DNA of 64,000 bases from an uncultured Caulobacterales bacterium (lineage in GTDB: Bacteria > Pseudomonadota > Alphaproteobacteria > Caulobacterales > Caulobacteraceae). A program made the position numbers and the translations under genes. The stretch is from positions 23,264 through 87,263 of the forward strand of contig CAILTK010000035.1 of NCBI GenBank assembly GCA_903837135.1, read 5' to 3'. Position 1 is the stretch's first letter, and every line of letters begins with the position of its first letter. A model generated the notes under the pieces. That model did not search any database. It was not told where the DNA came from and saw only the letters and a list, made by a program, of their open reading frames with translations. Below are positions 1-8,931 of the stretch, one piece after another.

Positions 1-948
1 CTGACCCTCGCCTCGAACGTGGTCCAGGCGGCGATCCAGGATGCGCTGCTGCGCGCGCAGATCGAGACCTCGAGGGCCGTCGTCGCCGACCAGCGTCAGA
101 CCCTGGCCTCCTTCGAGCGGCAGTATGAGCTCGGGCAGGCGTCGAGGGCCGACCTCGCCGCGCAGCAAGCGCTGCTGGCGCAGAGCGAAGCGACCCTGCC
201 GCCGCTGGAGAAACAGTTCCGGATTAACCGGGACCTGCTGGCCGCGCTGGTCGGGCGCACGCCGGCCGAGCCGGTCGCGACCCACTTCGACTTCGCGACC
301 TTGACCCTGCCGGAGCGCTTGCCGCTGAGCCTGCCGGCGCAGATCGTCGAACACCGTCCCGACGTCCGGATGGCCGAGGCGCAGCTGCGCGCGGCGAGCG
401 CGCAGATCGGCGTGGCCGCCGCCGCGCGATGGCCCAACCTCGACCTCACCGCCGCGGCCGGCAGCGCGGCGCTCAGCGTCGCCCCCGCCTTCGGCGGCGC
501 CAACAGCTTCTGGAGTCTGGCCGCGACCCTGACCCAGCCGGTGTTCGACGGCGGCGTCCTGCGCCATCGCGAGCGGGCCGCCCGCGCGATCTATGATCAG
601 GCCGCCGCACAGTACCAGGGCGCGGTGGTCGGCGCCTTCCAGAACACCGCCGACGTGCTGCACGCCCTGGCGACCGACGCGGAGGCGGAGCGCGCGGCGC
701 AGGCCTCCGAAATCGCCTCCCGCCGAAGCCTGGAGATCGCCCGTCGGCAACTCGGCCTCGGCGACATCAGCCGGCTTGCGCTGCTGACGGCGGAGCAGAA
801 CGAGGCGCAGGCGAAATCGGCCCTGCTGCAGGCGCGGGCGAACCGCTACGATGATGTGGTCGCCCTGTTCCAGGCCCTGGGCGGCGGCTGGTGGAACCGT
901 CAGCCGACCTCGGCCGCAGCGAAGACCGAAGCAGGGGAGGGAGCATGA
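1..948 (+). CDS. RND efflux outer-membrane factor (NodT/OprM-like), 5' truncated
   Basis: The reading frame is open from base 1, so the gene starts before the window; a GTG at 19 is only an internal codon. The visible ~315 residues are the second half of a TolC/OprM-type outer-membrane factor: alpha-helical coiled-coil stretches rich in Ala, Gln and Glu, and the family-typical segment EHRPDVRMAEAQLRAA (near residue 115), where many NodT-family lipoproteins read RPDI..AE..L.AA. Such proteins form the trimeric exit duct of RND pumps. Its stop overlaps the start of the Rieske oxygenase gene (ATGA), so the two are co-transcribed; efflux of an aromatic substrate or product is an inference from that context. 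Confidence 0.85.
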   Translation: MTLASNVVQAAIQDALLRAQIETSRAVVADQRQTLASFERQYELGQASRADLAAQQALLAQSEATLPPLEKQFRINRDLLAALVGRTPAEPVATHFDFATLTLPERLPLSLPAQIVEHRPDVRMAEAQLRAASAQIGVAAAARWPNLDLTAAAGSAALSVAPAFGGANSFWSLAATLTQPVFDGGVLRHRERAARAIYDQAAAQYQGAVVGAFQNTADVLHALATDAEAERAAQASEIASRRSLEIARRQLGLGDISRLALLTAEQNEAQAKSALLQARANRYDDVVALFQALGGGWWNRQPTSAAAKTEAGEGA

Positions 949-1943
949 CGGCGTCCGCCACGACAGCCCCGATCGACGTCTATCGCGATCCGGCCGTGTA
1001 CGACCGCGAACGCGTCGTGATCTTCGCCAGGACCTGGCAGTTCCTCGGGCTCGAGGCGGACCTGGTCCGGCCTGGCGACTATCTGGCGGAGACCCTCGCG
1101 GGCTACCCCATCGTCGTCGTGCGCGACGAGGAGGACGTTCTGCGCGGTTATCACAATGTCTGCCGCCACCGCGCCGGGCCCCTGGTCGGCGAGGCCCGGG
1201 GACGCTGTGACCGCGAGTTCGTCTGCCGCTTTCACGAATGGCGGTACGGCTTCGACGGGAGGCTCAGGGAGGCCACGGGGTTTGGGGCGGGCGAGGGCCT
1301 GATCGTGGCGGACTTCGGTCTGTTGCCGGTGCGGGTGGAGGCCTGGCGGGGCTTCATCTTCGTCAACCTCGACGTATCGGCGGCGCCCTTCAGCGAACAG
1401 CTCCGGCCGCTGGACGAGCGGCTCGGACACCAGCCGCGACGCTCGGCCAAGGTGCGCGATCGCCATCCGGTCGCCTGCAACTGGAAGGTGTTCGTGGAGA
1501 ACTATCTCGACGGATATCACAAGGAGGGCGTCCACCCGGCGCTCGCGGTCGAGGCCGGCTCCAAGCGCTACGACATCCAGATGGCCGGCGAGACCGCCCT
1601 CTACGAGGTGCGCGGCAGCTCCGGGCCGGCCGAGAGCCTATGGGCCTGGATCTGGCCGAACACCGGACTGTCGGTCTATCGCGGGGTATTGATGCTCGAG
1701 CATATGCGGCCGGTCGGCCCGGACAAAACCCAGATCGAGCACGTCTTCCTGCACGAGCCCGAAGACCCCCGGGTGGAGGCCGCCATCCTCAACGCCGAAC
1801 GGATCACCGAGGAGGACGCCTGGCTCAGCGAGCGCGTGCAGGGCAATCTGGACGCCGGGGTCTATCGGCAGGGAATCCTGTCCCAGGCCCACGAAGGGGC
1901 CGTGGTCTGGTTCCAGGCCGAGGTGGTGAAGGCCCTGGGCTGA
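945..1943 (+). CDS. Rieske [2Fe-2S] aromatic ring-hydroxylating oxygenase, alpha subunit
   Basis: 332 residues from the ATG at 945, chosen because it overlaps the upstream stop as ATGA; an in-frame ATG at 891 would lie deep in the efflux gene. The Rieske cluster ligands are visible as C73-x-H75 and C94-x2-H97. The catalytic domain shows the mononuclear iron histidines H192 and H197 in NYLDGYHKEGVHP, with D189 as the likely electron-bridging Asp. The family hydroxylates aromatic rings or demethylates, using a separate reductase that is not seen here. With the feruloyl-CoA-synthetase-like gene downstream it suggests catabolism of plant-derived aromatic acids; the true substrate cannot be read from sequence. 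Confidence 0.9.
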   Translation: MTASATTAPIDVYRDPAVYDRERVVIFARTWQFLGLEADLVRPGDYLAETLAGYPIVVVRDEEDVLRGYHNVCRHRAGPLVGEARGRCDREFVCRFHEWRYGFDGRLREATGFGAGEGLIVADFGLLPVRVEAWRGFIFVNLDVSAAPFSEQLRPLDERLGHQPRRSAKVRDRHPVACNWKVFVENYLDGYHKEGVHPALAVEAGSKRYDIQMAGETALYEVRGSSGPAESLWAWIWPNTGLSVYRGVLMLEHMRPVGPDKTQIEHVFLHEPEDPRVEAAILNAERITEEDAWLSERVQGNLDAGVYRQGILSQAHEGAVVWFQAEVVKALG

Positions 1944-2095
1944 CACGGGGGGCCGCGACGGGCTGAGGATGGACCGGGCCGGTTGGAGGGCCGTGGCCCA
2001 TTCCCGTCGGCTGCGGTTGACGCCACGGCGCCGTTGCGGGACCGGGACGGGAGGCGCAATCTCCAGTCAACGACAGAAACGATGGGAGGATCGCC

Positions 2096-3943
2096 ATGGC
2101 TCCGGCCGACGATCTGGCGTTCGCGGTGGAGACGCCGCCGTTCAAGCCCTTGCCGCAGAAGGCGCCCGACGTCTGGGTCGAGCGGCGCGCCGACGGGACC
2201 ATCCTGATCGGCTCCAACCACCCGTCGGGCGAGGGACCGCGTTCGATCGGTCACCTTCTGGCCGAGAAGGCGGCGGCGCATCCCGACCGGCCCTACATCC
2301 GCCAGCGCGAGCCGGGCCACGGCCCCTGGCGCGAGGTCAGCTATGGCGAGGCCAAGCGCGCCGCCGACGGCATCGCTCAATGGCTGCTCGATCGGGGCCT
2401 CGGGGCGGATGACGCGGTGATGGTGCTGTCGGCCAATTCGATCGAGCACGCCCTGACCATGCTCGGCTGCTATACGGCGGGCGTTCCGGTCGCGCCGATC
2501 AGCCCGGCCTATTCGCTGATCTCCGCCGACCACGCCAAGCTGAAACACTGCTACGCCATGGTCCGGCCGAAGGTGGTGTTCGCCCAGAACGCGGCGATGT
2601 TCGCCCGCGCGTTCGAGACCTTGCGCGCGCTCGATCCCGGCCTGATCTTCGTCAGCGTGGACGGCGGGGACGGCAGCCTGCCCCTGTCGGTGCTGACCGC
2701 GACCGCGCCGACGGCGGCGGTCGCCGCCGCCCTGGACACGGTCGATCACGCCACCACCGGCAAATACCTGTTCACCTCGGGCTCGACCGGCATGCCCAAG
2801 GCGGTGCCGCAGACCCACGGCATGTTCGCCGGGGTGATCGCCGGGCAGGAAGGCCTTCGCGGCGAGGAGGAGGCCGATCCCGACCTCGTGCCTGAGGCGC
2901 TCGAGTGGATGCCGTGGAGCCACATCTCGGCGGGCAACATCGGCTTCAACAGCGTCTTGTGGTCGGGCGGGATCCTGCACCTCGACGAGGGCAAGCCGAT
3001 CCCCGGCATGTTCGAGACCACGATCAAGAACCTCTACGAAGTCTCGCCGATCGTGTTCGGCTCCGCGCCCGTGGCCTTCGGCATGCTGGCCGAGGCGATG
3101 GAGCACGACGAGACCCTGCGCCGCGCCTTCTTCAAGAACCTGCGCTACATGGGCTACGGCGGCGCCACCCTTTCGAACGACGTCTACACCCGCATGCAGG
3201 CGCTGGCGGTGGCCGAGACCGGGCTGCGCATCCCGCTCGTCACCATGTACGGCGCGACCGAGACCCAGGGCATCACCGTGGTGCACTGGCCGACCGAGCG
3301 GGTGGGCCTGATCGGTCTGCCGCTGCCGGGCATCACCCTGAAGCTCGTTCCCAACGGGGCCAAGCTCGAGGTGCGGGTCAAGGGACCGACGGTGACGCGC
3401 GGCTACCACAACGACGCGGAGAGGTCGGCGGCCGCCTTCGACGAGGAGGGGTTCTACAAGCTCGGCGACGCGGCCCGGTTCATCGATCCGGAGGATCCGA
3501 GCCAGGGCCTGGTGTTCGACGGCCGCGTGACCGAGGACTTCAAGCTCGATTCCGGCACCTGGGTGTCGGTCGGCACCCTGCGTCCCGACCTGGTCGCGGC
3601 CTGCACGCCCTATGTGTTCGACGCGGTGATCGCCGGTCAGGACAAGCCGTTTGCGGCGGCGCTGATCTGGCCCGCGCCGGCGACTCTGGCCGGCCTCGGT
3701 CCCGACCCCCTGGCCGCCCTTGCCGGGATCCTGAAAGAGCGGATCGCCGCCTTCAACGCCACGGCCGGCGGCTCGTCGCGTCGGATCGGGCGATTCATTC
3801 TCCTGACCGAGCCGCCGTCGATCGACGCCGGCGAGATCACCGACAAGGGCTATGTGAACCAGCGCGCCACGCTGGAGCGCCGCCACGCCCTGGTGGACGG
3901 CCTGTTCGCCGAACCGCCCGGGCCGGGCGTAGTCCAGGTGTAG
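2096..3943 (+). CDS. Feruloyl-CoA synthetase-like AMP-binding ligase
   Basis: 615 residues; a good ribosome site (GGGAGGA) precedes the ATG at 2096. The ANL-superfamily P-loop is LFTSGSTGMPKAV (near residue 225), followed by the MPWSH segment, the YGATETQ adenylate-binding motif and the GDAARFID hinge region. The C-terminal pattern DGRVTEDFKLDSGTWVSVG is typical of feruloyl-CoA synthases, which have a shortened C-terminal lid and activate hydroxycinnamates to CoA thioesters with ATP. It lies 150 bp after the Rieske oxygenase, same strand. The family assignment is strong; ferulate itself as substrate is inferred. Confidence 0.85.
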   Translation: MAPADDLAFAVETPPFKPLPQKAPDVWVERRADGTILIGSNHPSGEGPRSIGHLLAEKAAAHPDRPYIRQREPGHGPWREVSYGEAKRAADGIAQWLLDRGLGADDAVMVLSANSIEHALTMLGCYTAGVPVAPISPAYSLISADHAKLKHCYAMVRPKVVFAQNAAMFARAFETLRALDPGLIFVSVDGGDGSLPLSVLTATAPTAAVAAALDTVDHATTGKYLFTSGSTGMPKAVPQTHGMFAGVIAGQEGLRGEEEADPDLVPEALEWMPWSHISAGNIGFNSVLWSGGILHLDEGKPIPGMFETTIKNLYEVSPIVFGSAPVAFGMLAEAMEHDETLRRAFFKNLRYMGYGGATLSNDVYTRMQALAVAETGLRIPLVTMYGATETQGITVVHWPTERVGLIGLPLPGITLKLVPNGAKLEVRVKGPTVTRGYHNDAERSAAAFDEEGFYKLGDAARFIDPEDPSQGLVFDGRVTEDFKLDSGTWVSVGTLRPDLVAACTPYVFDAVIAGQDKPFAAALIWPAPATLAGLGPDPLAALAGILKERIAAFNATAGGSSRRIGRFILLTEPPSIDAGEITDKGYVNQRATLERRHALVDGLFAEPPGPGVVQV

Positions 3944-3979
3944 GATCATCCCTCCCCTTCATCGCCGCCGCCTGACGCT

Positions 3980-4906
3980 TCAGGCCCCCGTCACCGCATA
4001 GCCCACGCGCGGAAAGTGCAGGTGCAACCGACCCAGGTCGGGGGTATCGCGGCCGATAGTGACCCGGTTCGCGTCGGCGGACACCAGGGTTCCGGCGATG
4101 GGATCGCGCCCGTAGTCGTCGGCGGACACGATCACCGCATCGCCGACCGAGAAGCCGGACACGTCGTGCGGATCGTGAGCCAGGGCGGCCGCCGGCTCCG
4201 CGGCCCCGGCGACGGCGAGCGCTTCCTGGCCGGTGATCTCCTCGCGCGTCCCCTGGCCGATTTCGCCCACCCTGGCGCGCCAGGCGCGCACGTGCTCGAG
4301 CCCGGCGGTCAGGTGATCGAGCAGGTCGGGGAAGGCGCCGCCGAGCCACCAGAAATTCATGTGCGCCGCGATGTCGATCAGGCTCGGGCTCTCGCCGGCC
4401 AGATAAGGGTAGCCCGTGCTGGCCAAAGCCTGTTCGAGGAAGCCGGCGTGACCGCGCCACTGGCCGCGCATCGGCCCGGAGACGGCGGCCATGGCGGCGG
4501 GATCGAACGGGCGGCCGGACAGCTTCTCGCGGTCGGCCATGAAGGCCGGGTCGACCCGGTCGCCGAGCCGGCCGAAGATGATGGCGACAGTGGCCTGGAA
4601 CATCAGCCGGTCGGACCAGAGGTTGACCGGAAACACCGGGCCGATCACTGCCTTGGGCGAGGGAAGGCGGCGCTCGATTTCCGCCAGGGCCAGCTGGCTG
4701 TCGATGTAGACGTCGGCGCCGATCTGCAGCACGGGGGCCCGGCGATAGCCGCCGGTGAGGGGCGTGAGGTCCGGCTTGGGCAGTATGTTGGGCGTCACGA
4801 CCGACATCCAGGCCGCCTGCTTCAGACCGAGAAAGGCGCGCACCTTCTGCGAGAACGGCGAGGCGTCATAATGATGCAGGATGAAGTCGTCGGGTCCGGC
4901 CGGCAT
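3980..4906 (-). CDS. Glutathione S-transferase family protein
   Basis: 308 residues. The N-terminal thioredoxin-like GST domain is recognisable: the first strand FILHHYDASPFSQKVRAFL carries Ser in the Sxx[KR]VR active-site segment, followed by RRAPVLQIGADVYIDSQ, where the cis-Pro after APV and the DSQ/ES glutathione-binding turn fall in the right order. A helical GST C-domain follows, then about 80 residues of a beta-rich tail (from near residue 230) not found in ordinary GSTs of ~210 residues. Convergent with the CoA-ligase gene and followed upstream by a same-strand dehydrogenase gene. Substrate unknown. Confidence 0.8.
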   Translation of the reverse strand: MPAGPDDFILHHYDASPFSQKVRAFLGLKQAAWMSVVTPNILPKPDLTPLTGGYRRAPVLQIGADVYIDSQLALAEIERRLPSPKAVIGPVFPVNLWSDRLMFQATVAIIFGRLGDRVDPAFMADREKLSGRPFDPAAMAAVSGPMRGQWRGHAGFLEQALASTGYPYLAGESPSLIDIAAHMNFWWLGGAFPDLLDHLTAGLEHVRAWRARVGEIGQGTREEITGQEALAVAGAAEPAAALAHDPHDVSGFSVGDAVIVSADDYGRDPIAGTLVSADANRVTIGRDTPDLGRLHLHFPRVGYAVTGA

Positions 4907-4974
4907 GGGTCGCTCCTGGCTATGAAGCGCAAGCCTAGCCTAGCTGACGTGGCGGCAGTTTCCGTACGGGCGAT

Positions 4975-5853
4975 TTAAATCCTCTGTCCGCTGCGCCGGA
5001 AGGCGCCCTCGGCGAGGGCGGACCAGTCCTTGTCCTGATCGCCGTGGGCGATGGCCTCGATGAAATGATCGCGCAGCAGGGAGGCGAGGGGCAGGGGCAC
5101 GTTCTCGGCCTCGCCGGCCGCCAGGGAAAGACGGACGTCCTTGAGGCCCAGCGGCAGTTTGAACGCGGCCGGCGAGAATTCGGCGCCAGCGATGAGCGCG
5201 CTGTAGGTCTTGTAGGCGGGGGCGGCGAACAGGGTCCCGGTCATCACCGCGAAAAGGTCCGCCGGCGCGACGCCGTAGGCCTTGGCCAGCGCGGCGGCTT
5301 CCCCGAGCGTCTCGATCATGCTGGCCAGGGCGAAGTTGCAGGCGAGCTTCACCACGTTGGCGCGATAGGGCTCGTCGCCGAGCGGCCAGATCGCTTTGGC
5401 GAAGCTCTCCAGCAGGGGACGCACGCGCGCCACCGCCTCGGGCGCGCCCGCGCACAGGACGTTGAGCGCGCCGGCGGCGGCCACGTCGGGCCGGCCCAGC
5501 ACGGGGGCGGCGACATAGCCTATGCCGCGCTCGCCCATGGTCGCCGCCGCGCGCCGGGCGAAGGCGACCGATACGGTGGCGAGGTTCACGAAGATCAGGC
5601 CCGCGCGCGCCTGGTCGAGGGCGCCCGAGTTCAGCACCACCGCGTCGATCACCTCGTCGCTGGCCAGCATGCAGAACACGACGTCGGCGTCGAAGGCCCC
5701 GGCAGGGCGGTCGACCGCCTCGGCCCCCTGGTCCGCCAGCGTCCGAGCCGCCGCCGCGGAGCGGTTCCAGACCTTCAGGCTGTGCCCGTTGCGCAGCAGG
5801 TGCGCGGCGATGCCCGAACCCATGTGGCCGAGGCCGACGAAACCGATCTGCAT
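4975..5853 (-). CDS. NAD(P)-binding oxidoreductase, 3-hydroxyisobutyrate dehydrogenase family
   Basis: 292 residues. A Rossmann nucleotide-binding motif GLGHMG (residues 7-12) opens the protein, followed by the NRS motif, which has Arg where NADP-preferring members do (WNRSAAAARTL). The family's catalytic lysine segment is present as VVKLACNFALASMIETLGEA, with Lys-Leu-x-x-Asn in the canonical register. Members oxidise short beta-hydroxy acids or reduce glyoxylate and succinic semialdehyde. The start ATG at 5853 is directly followed by the dinucleotide fold, so no extension is needed. It sits 68 bp upstream of the GST gene on the same strand and may share its transcript. Confidence 0.85.
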   Translation of the reverse strand: MQIGFVGLGHMGSGIAAHLLRNGHSLKVWNRSAAAARTLADQGAEAVDRPAGAFDADVVFCMLASDEVIDAVVLNSGALDQARAGLIFVNLATVSVAFARRAAATMGERGIGYVAAPVLGRPDVAAAGALNVLCAGAPEAVARVRPLLESFAKAIWPLGDEPYRANVVKLACNFALASMIETLGEAAALAKAYGVAPADLFAVMTGTLFAAPAYKTYSALIAGAEFSPAAFKLPLGLKDVRLSLAAGEAENVPLPLASLLRDHFIEAIAHGDQDKDWSALAEGAFRRSGQRI

Positions 5854-5924
5854 GGCTTTCCTTTTGCGATGGCGCGTCCGCCCCGACCTCCAGGGGGCGG
5901 CCGGGGCGTCGCGCTTACCTCAGA

Positions 5925-6197
5925 TCAGAACGGAATCCACACGCCTTCACGATAGTAGCCGCGGCCCTCGTGATACTCGCGCCAGCGCGCGTGGTCGTCC
6001 CAGTGCTGGTGGAAATACCAGTGATCGGGATGGTAGACGGCGCCGACGTCGGGGCCGTAGGCGTAGCGGCGCTCGGTGTGCCAGCACTCGCCGGCGCGGT
6101 TGCAGACGACATAGGCCGAGGCGGGGGTGGCGCTGAGGCTGACGGCCGCGCCGGCGATCGCGGTCATCAGGGCGGTCGCCGCGAGAAGGGCTTTCAT
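5925..6197 (-). CDS. Small secreted hypothetical protein, His/Tyr/Trp-rich
   Basis: 90 residues from the ATG at 6197, chosen because GGAGACTTCC precedes it and the sequence then begins with a classical Sec signal (MKALLAATALMTAIAGAAV, cleavage probably after the ATPASA segment). The mature part is unusually rich in His, Trp, Tyr and Arg (HPDHWYFHQHWDDHARW), with two Cys near its start. Short secreted proteins of this composition are common in Caulobacterales and Rhizobiales without assigned function; the His clusters could bind metal, but that is speculation. Confidence 0.65.
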   Translation of the reverse strand: MKALLAATALMTAIAGAAVSLSATPASAYVVCNRAGECWHTERRYAYGPDVGAVYHPDHWYFHQHWDDHARWREYHEGRGYYREGVWIPF

Positions 6198-6348
6198 GGA
6201 AGTCTCCGATGGCTGGTTGGAAACAAACTCAAGCTTAATGGCGGAGCCGCACTGCGGTTCCGTCCATACCAACGCGGTGAAGTGCGCGGTCCGTCGCGCG
6301 AGCGGGGGGAGCTGTCGTGCCGCGGAAGCGCCAAACCTAGCCTATCGT

Positions 6349-6382
6349 CATCCCGGAGAGCCGCCTCTCGGTTTCCGGGATG
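6349..6382. repeat. REP-like intergenic hairpin
   Basis: CATCCCGGA (6349-6357) pairs with TCCGGGATG (6374-6382), with a secondary GAGAG/CTCTC pairing inside the loop. It lies downstream of the M28 peptidase gene (its stop is at 6424, minus strand). The CATCCCGG core resembles the larger inverted repeat at 57031-57153 and common alphaproteobacterial intergenic palindromes. It may act as a transcription terminator; there is no clear T-tract. Confidence 0.5.
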
Positions 6383-6423
6383 GAGGGCGTTGAGGGGGCG
6401 GGCGTCGGCGTTCGGCCGCCCCG

Positions 6424-7854
6424 CTATCGTCCCTTCGGCGTCGTCGGGGGAATCCCATAGGGCGCGGGCGGCGCGATCGGGGGCAGGCGGTCGAAGCTGC
6501 CGCTGACGCCGAGCGCGGCGACGGGGCTTTCGAAGCCATCGGCGGAGAGGCTCGAGACGCCGAAGAACCAGTCGTCGATGTTCACGCCGGCGAGCTTGCC
6601 CTCCGCGGCGCCCGTGACCAGGCGGCTGTAGCGCCACTGCGGTTCGGTGGTGTCGCGCCACCACACCCGGTAGGCGGCGGCGCCGGGAACCGGCCGCCAC
6701 TTGACCGTGGTGTCGGGCGAGACCGCGCCCTGCAGATCGATCTGGCTCGGCGGCGCCGGGGCCGAGGCGAGGGCCGCCAGGGTGATCACGTTGAGCCGCG
6801 TCACCTTGGCGAGATACGGAAAGTCGACGCCGTCGAGCACGTCGCCGTAGGAGACGCCGTGCTCGACCCGGATGTCCTGATGCTGGCGGTCATAGTTCTC
6901 CGCCGCTTCGGTGACCCGCACGGCGGGGAAGCCCTGCTTGAGCATCTCCATCTGGTCGCCGCCGCGCCGGAACCGGTCGGGCCGGTACATCAGCCTGACC
7001 TGCAGGCCGGTCAGATAGCGATCGCCGAGCGTCTGCATGTAGCGCGCGAGATTTCGCGAGGGGCTGTCCAGTTCCTGCCCGGCGCCTTGGCGGGCGCGGG
7101 CCTGCTCCGGCGTTTCATTGGTCCGGGCGCCTTCGGAGAACACCCGCACATGGGTGTTGTCGATCTCGCCGCCGATGCCGTGGATATTGCCGACGATGTC
7201 GTTGTTGAGGTCCGCCTCGACCTGCCAGCCCTGCGCGACTGCGTAGTCGGCCAGCACCTTGCCGCCGAACAGGCCCTGCTCCTCGCCGGACAGCACGGCA
7301 TAGACGATGGTGGCCGGGAACTTGTGCCGGGACAGCACCCGCGCCGCCTCGAGCACGGCGGAGGTCCCCGACCCGTCGTCGTCGGCGCCGGGCGCGGTCG
7401 ACTTGGCGTCCAGCGGATCGCTGACCCGGGTGTCGACGTGGCCCGAGATCACCACCACGCGGCCGGGGTCGGTGGTCCCGCGCTGGATGGCGAGCACGTC
7501 CATCACCACCGTCGGCGTGGGGACGCGCTGGCCGGTGAAGGTCTGGGCCGGGGTCTGGATCTCCAGGCAGCCGCCACAGGCGTGCGACAGGGCGGTGAAT
7601 TCCGACGCCACCCAGCGCCGGGCCGCGCCGATGCCGCGGGTGTCGGACGTGGTGTCCGACAGGGTGTGCCGCGTGCCGAAGGCGACCAGCCGCGTGTCCG
7701 TCGCCCGCAGGCGATCGGCGGAGACATCGGCCGCAAGGTCGCGCAACAGGGGCTGCTCCCCGCCGAGCGGCGCTTGCGCCTTCGCCGGCGCCGCGAGAAC
7801 CAGGACGGCCGTCAGGCCCAACGCGATCCGCTTCAAACCAAATCCTCCAGACAC
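6424..7854 (-). CDS. Secreted M28-family zinc metallopeptidase
   Basis: 476 residues with an N-terminal signal peptide (about residues 1-26, cleavage near PAKAQA). The M28 aminopeptidase metal site is complete in order: H139-x-D141 (SGHVDTR), the bridging Asp in GADDDGSG (about residue 158-160), and the catalytic and metal-binding pair E191-E192 in SGEEQGL. A fibronectin-like C-terminal segment (about 380-476) contains WRPVPGAAAYRVWW. It should remove N-terminal residues from peptides in the periplasm or outside the cell. Divergent from the next gene; no partner in its own operon. Confidence 0.9.
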   Translation of the reverse strand: MSGGFGLKRIALGLTAVLVLAAPAKAQAPLGGEQPLLRDLAADVSADRLRATDTRLVAFGTRHTLSDTTSDTRGIGAARRWVASEFTALSHACGGCLEIQTPAQTFTGQRVPTPTVVMDVLAIQRGTTDPGRVVVISGHVDTRVSDPLDAKSTAPGADDDGSGTSAVLEAARVLSRHKFPATIVYAVLSGEEQGLFGGKVLADYAVAQGWQVEADLNNDIVGNIHGIGGEIDNTHVRVFSEGARTNETPEQARARQGAGQELDSPSRNLARYMQTLGDRYLTGLQVRLMYRPDRFRRGGDQMEMLKQGFPAVRVTEAAENYDRQHQDIRVEHGVSYGDVLDGVDFPYLAKVTRLNVITLAALASAPAPPSQIDLQGAVSPDTTVKWRPVPGAAAYRVWWRDTTEPQWRYSRLVTGAAEGKLAGVNIDDWFFGVSSLSADGFESPVAALGVSGSFDRLPPIAPPAPYGIPPTTPKGR

Positions 7855-7956
7855 CCGTCCGGGGCCACCTTATCCGCAATCGGGCCGCGGCGCCGAGCCC
7901 CCCGATCGGGGCGGCGGGTCGTGGCCGAATCTGCGCCGGCTTGCTAGGATTCCGCC

Positions 7957-8412
7957 ATGACCACGCTGTTTCTCGCCCTGCTGCTGTTCGGGTCCCAAGG
8001 GCTGGAGCTGCACACGTATTCCGTCAAGCCGTGGGTGCTGACGGTCTCGCGCGACCGCTTCTCCGGTGCGGTGACCTGCACCGCAAAGGCGCGCGACGCG
8101 CGGATCGACGGCGACCGGTTTACCTTCGATCTCGGCCGCTATGTGGAGATCGGCGAGGCGGAGTACCGGATCGACGACGGCCCGGCGCACCGGCTGTCCA
8201 GCTTGCCCAGCGACGCCGGCTATCGCGAATCCTTCCACTTCGACCCGGGCCGGGATGGTCATCTGGTGTTCTTCAGCAGCGCCGACCTCGCCGGCGCGAA
8301 GCGGCTCTATGTGCGGCCGAGCGCCCGGAGCGCCGTGGTCGGCTTCGACCTCGCCGCCCTGCCCAAGCTGCGGGACGCCGAGGCCAGCCTCGGCTGCCCG
8401 GCCGGCTCCTAG
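7957..8412 (+). CDS. Hypothetical protein
   Basis: 151 residues, not recognised. The first ~15 residues are hydrophobic (MTTLFLALLLFGSQG), like a signal peptide or membrane anchor. The rest is a beta-rich pattern with one Cys pair (VTCTAKA near 35 and the terminal GCPAGS). Codon usage and GC match the neighbours. Its stop is 14 bp before the GTG of the acetyltransferase gene, so the two probably form an operon. Confidence 0.6.
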   Translation: MTTLFLALLLFGSQGLELHTYSVKPWVLTVSRDRFSGAVTCTAKARDARIDGDRFTFDLGRYVEIGEAEYRIDDGPAHRLSSLPSDAGYRESFHFDPGRDGHLVFFSSADLAGAKRLYVRPSARSAVVGFDLAALPKLRDAEASLGCPAGS

Positions 8413-8426
8413 CTCCGGCGGGGCCG

Positions 8427-8891
8427 GTGATCAGCCACACGGCGGGGATCCGCAGGGGCCGGCCTACGGACGCCGACGCCATCGCCCGCCTGACCCGCGA
8501 GGCCTACGGCAAGTGGGTCGATCTGATCGGTCGCGAACCGTTGCCGATGCAGGCGGATTACGTCGACGCGGTCGCGCGCCACCGGTTCGATCTGCTTATC
8601 GACGGCGACGACCTCGTCGGTCTGATCGAGACCGCGCCCGAAGGCGACCACCTGCTGATCGTCAATGTGGCCGTCCGCCCGGCGGCGCAGGGGCGCGGCT
8701 TCGGCAAACGCCTCCTGGCCCATGCCGAGACCCTGGCGGCCGAGGTCGGCCTGCGCGGGATGCGCCTCTACACCAACGAACGGTTCGTGGAGAACATCCG
8801 CCTCTATGCGGCGCTGGGGTACACGGTGGAGCGGACCGAGACCCTGGAGCGCGGCGTCGTCGTGCACATGGTCAAGCCGCTCACGGGATAG
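8427..8891 (+). CDS. GNAT-family N-acetyltransferase
   Basis: 154 residues from a GTG at 8427, the first start in frame after the upstream stop. The acetyl-CoA-binding motif A is clear: VAVRPAAQGRGFGKRLLAHAE (V-x-P-x-x-Q-G-x-G-x-G). Motif B follows as LYTNERFVENIRLYAALGY, ending in the usual YAALGYTVERTE. Acetylates a small molecule or protein amine; substrate unknown. The frame stays open upstream to 7941, but that part is antiphase to the preceding gene and is not coding. Confidence 0.85.
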   Translation: MISHTAGIRRGRPTDADAIARLTREAYGKWVDLIGREPLPMQADYVDAVARHRFDLLIDGDDLVGLIETAPEGDHLLIVNVAVRPAAQGRGFGKRLLAHAETLAAEVGLRGMRLYTNERFVENIRLYAALGYTVERTETLERGVVVHMVKPLTG

Positions 8892-8931
8892 AGCGACCGT
8901 AGGCAGGGCGATTGTGGCCCGCGAACTCCGC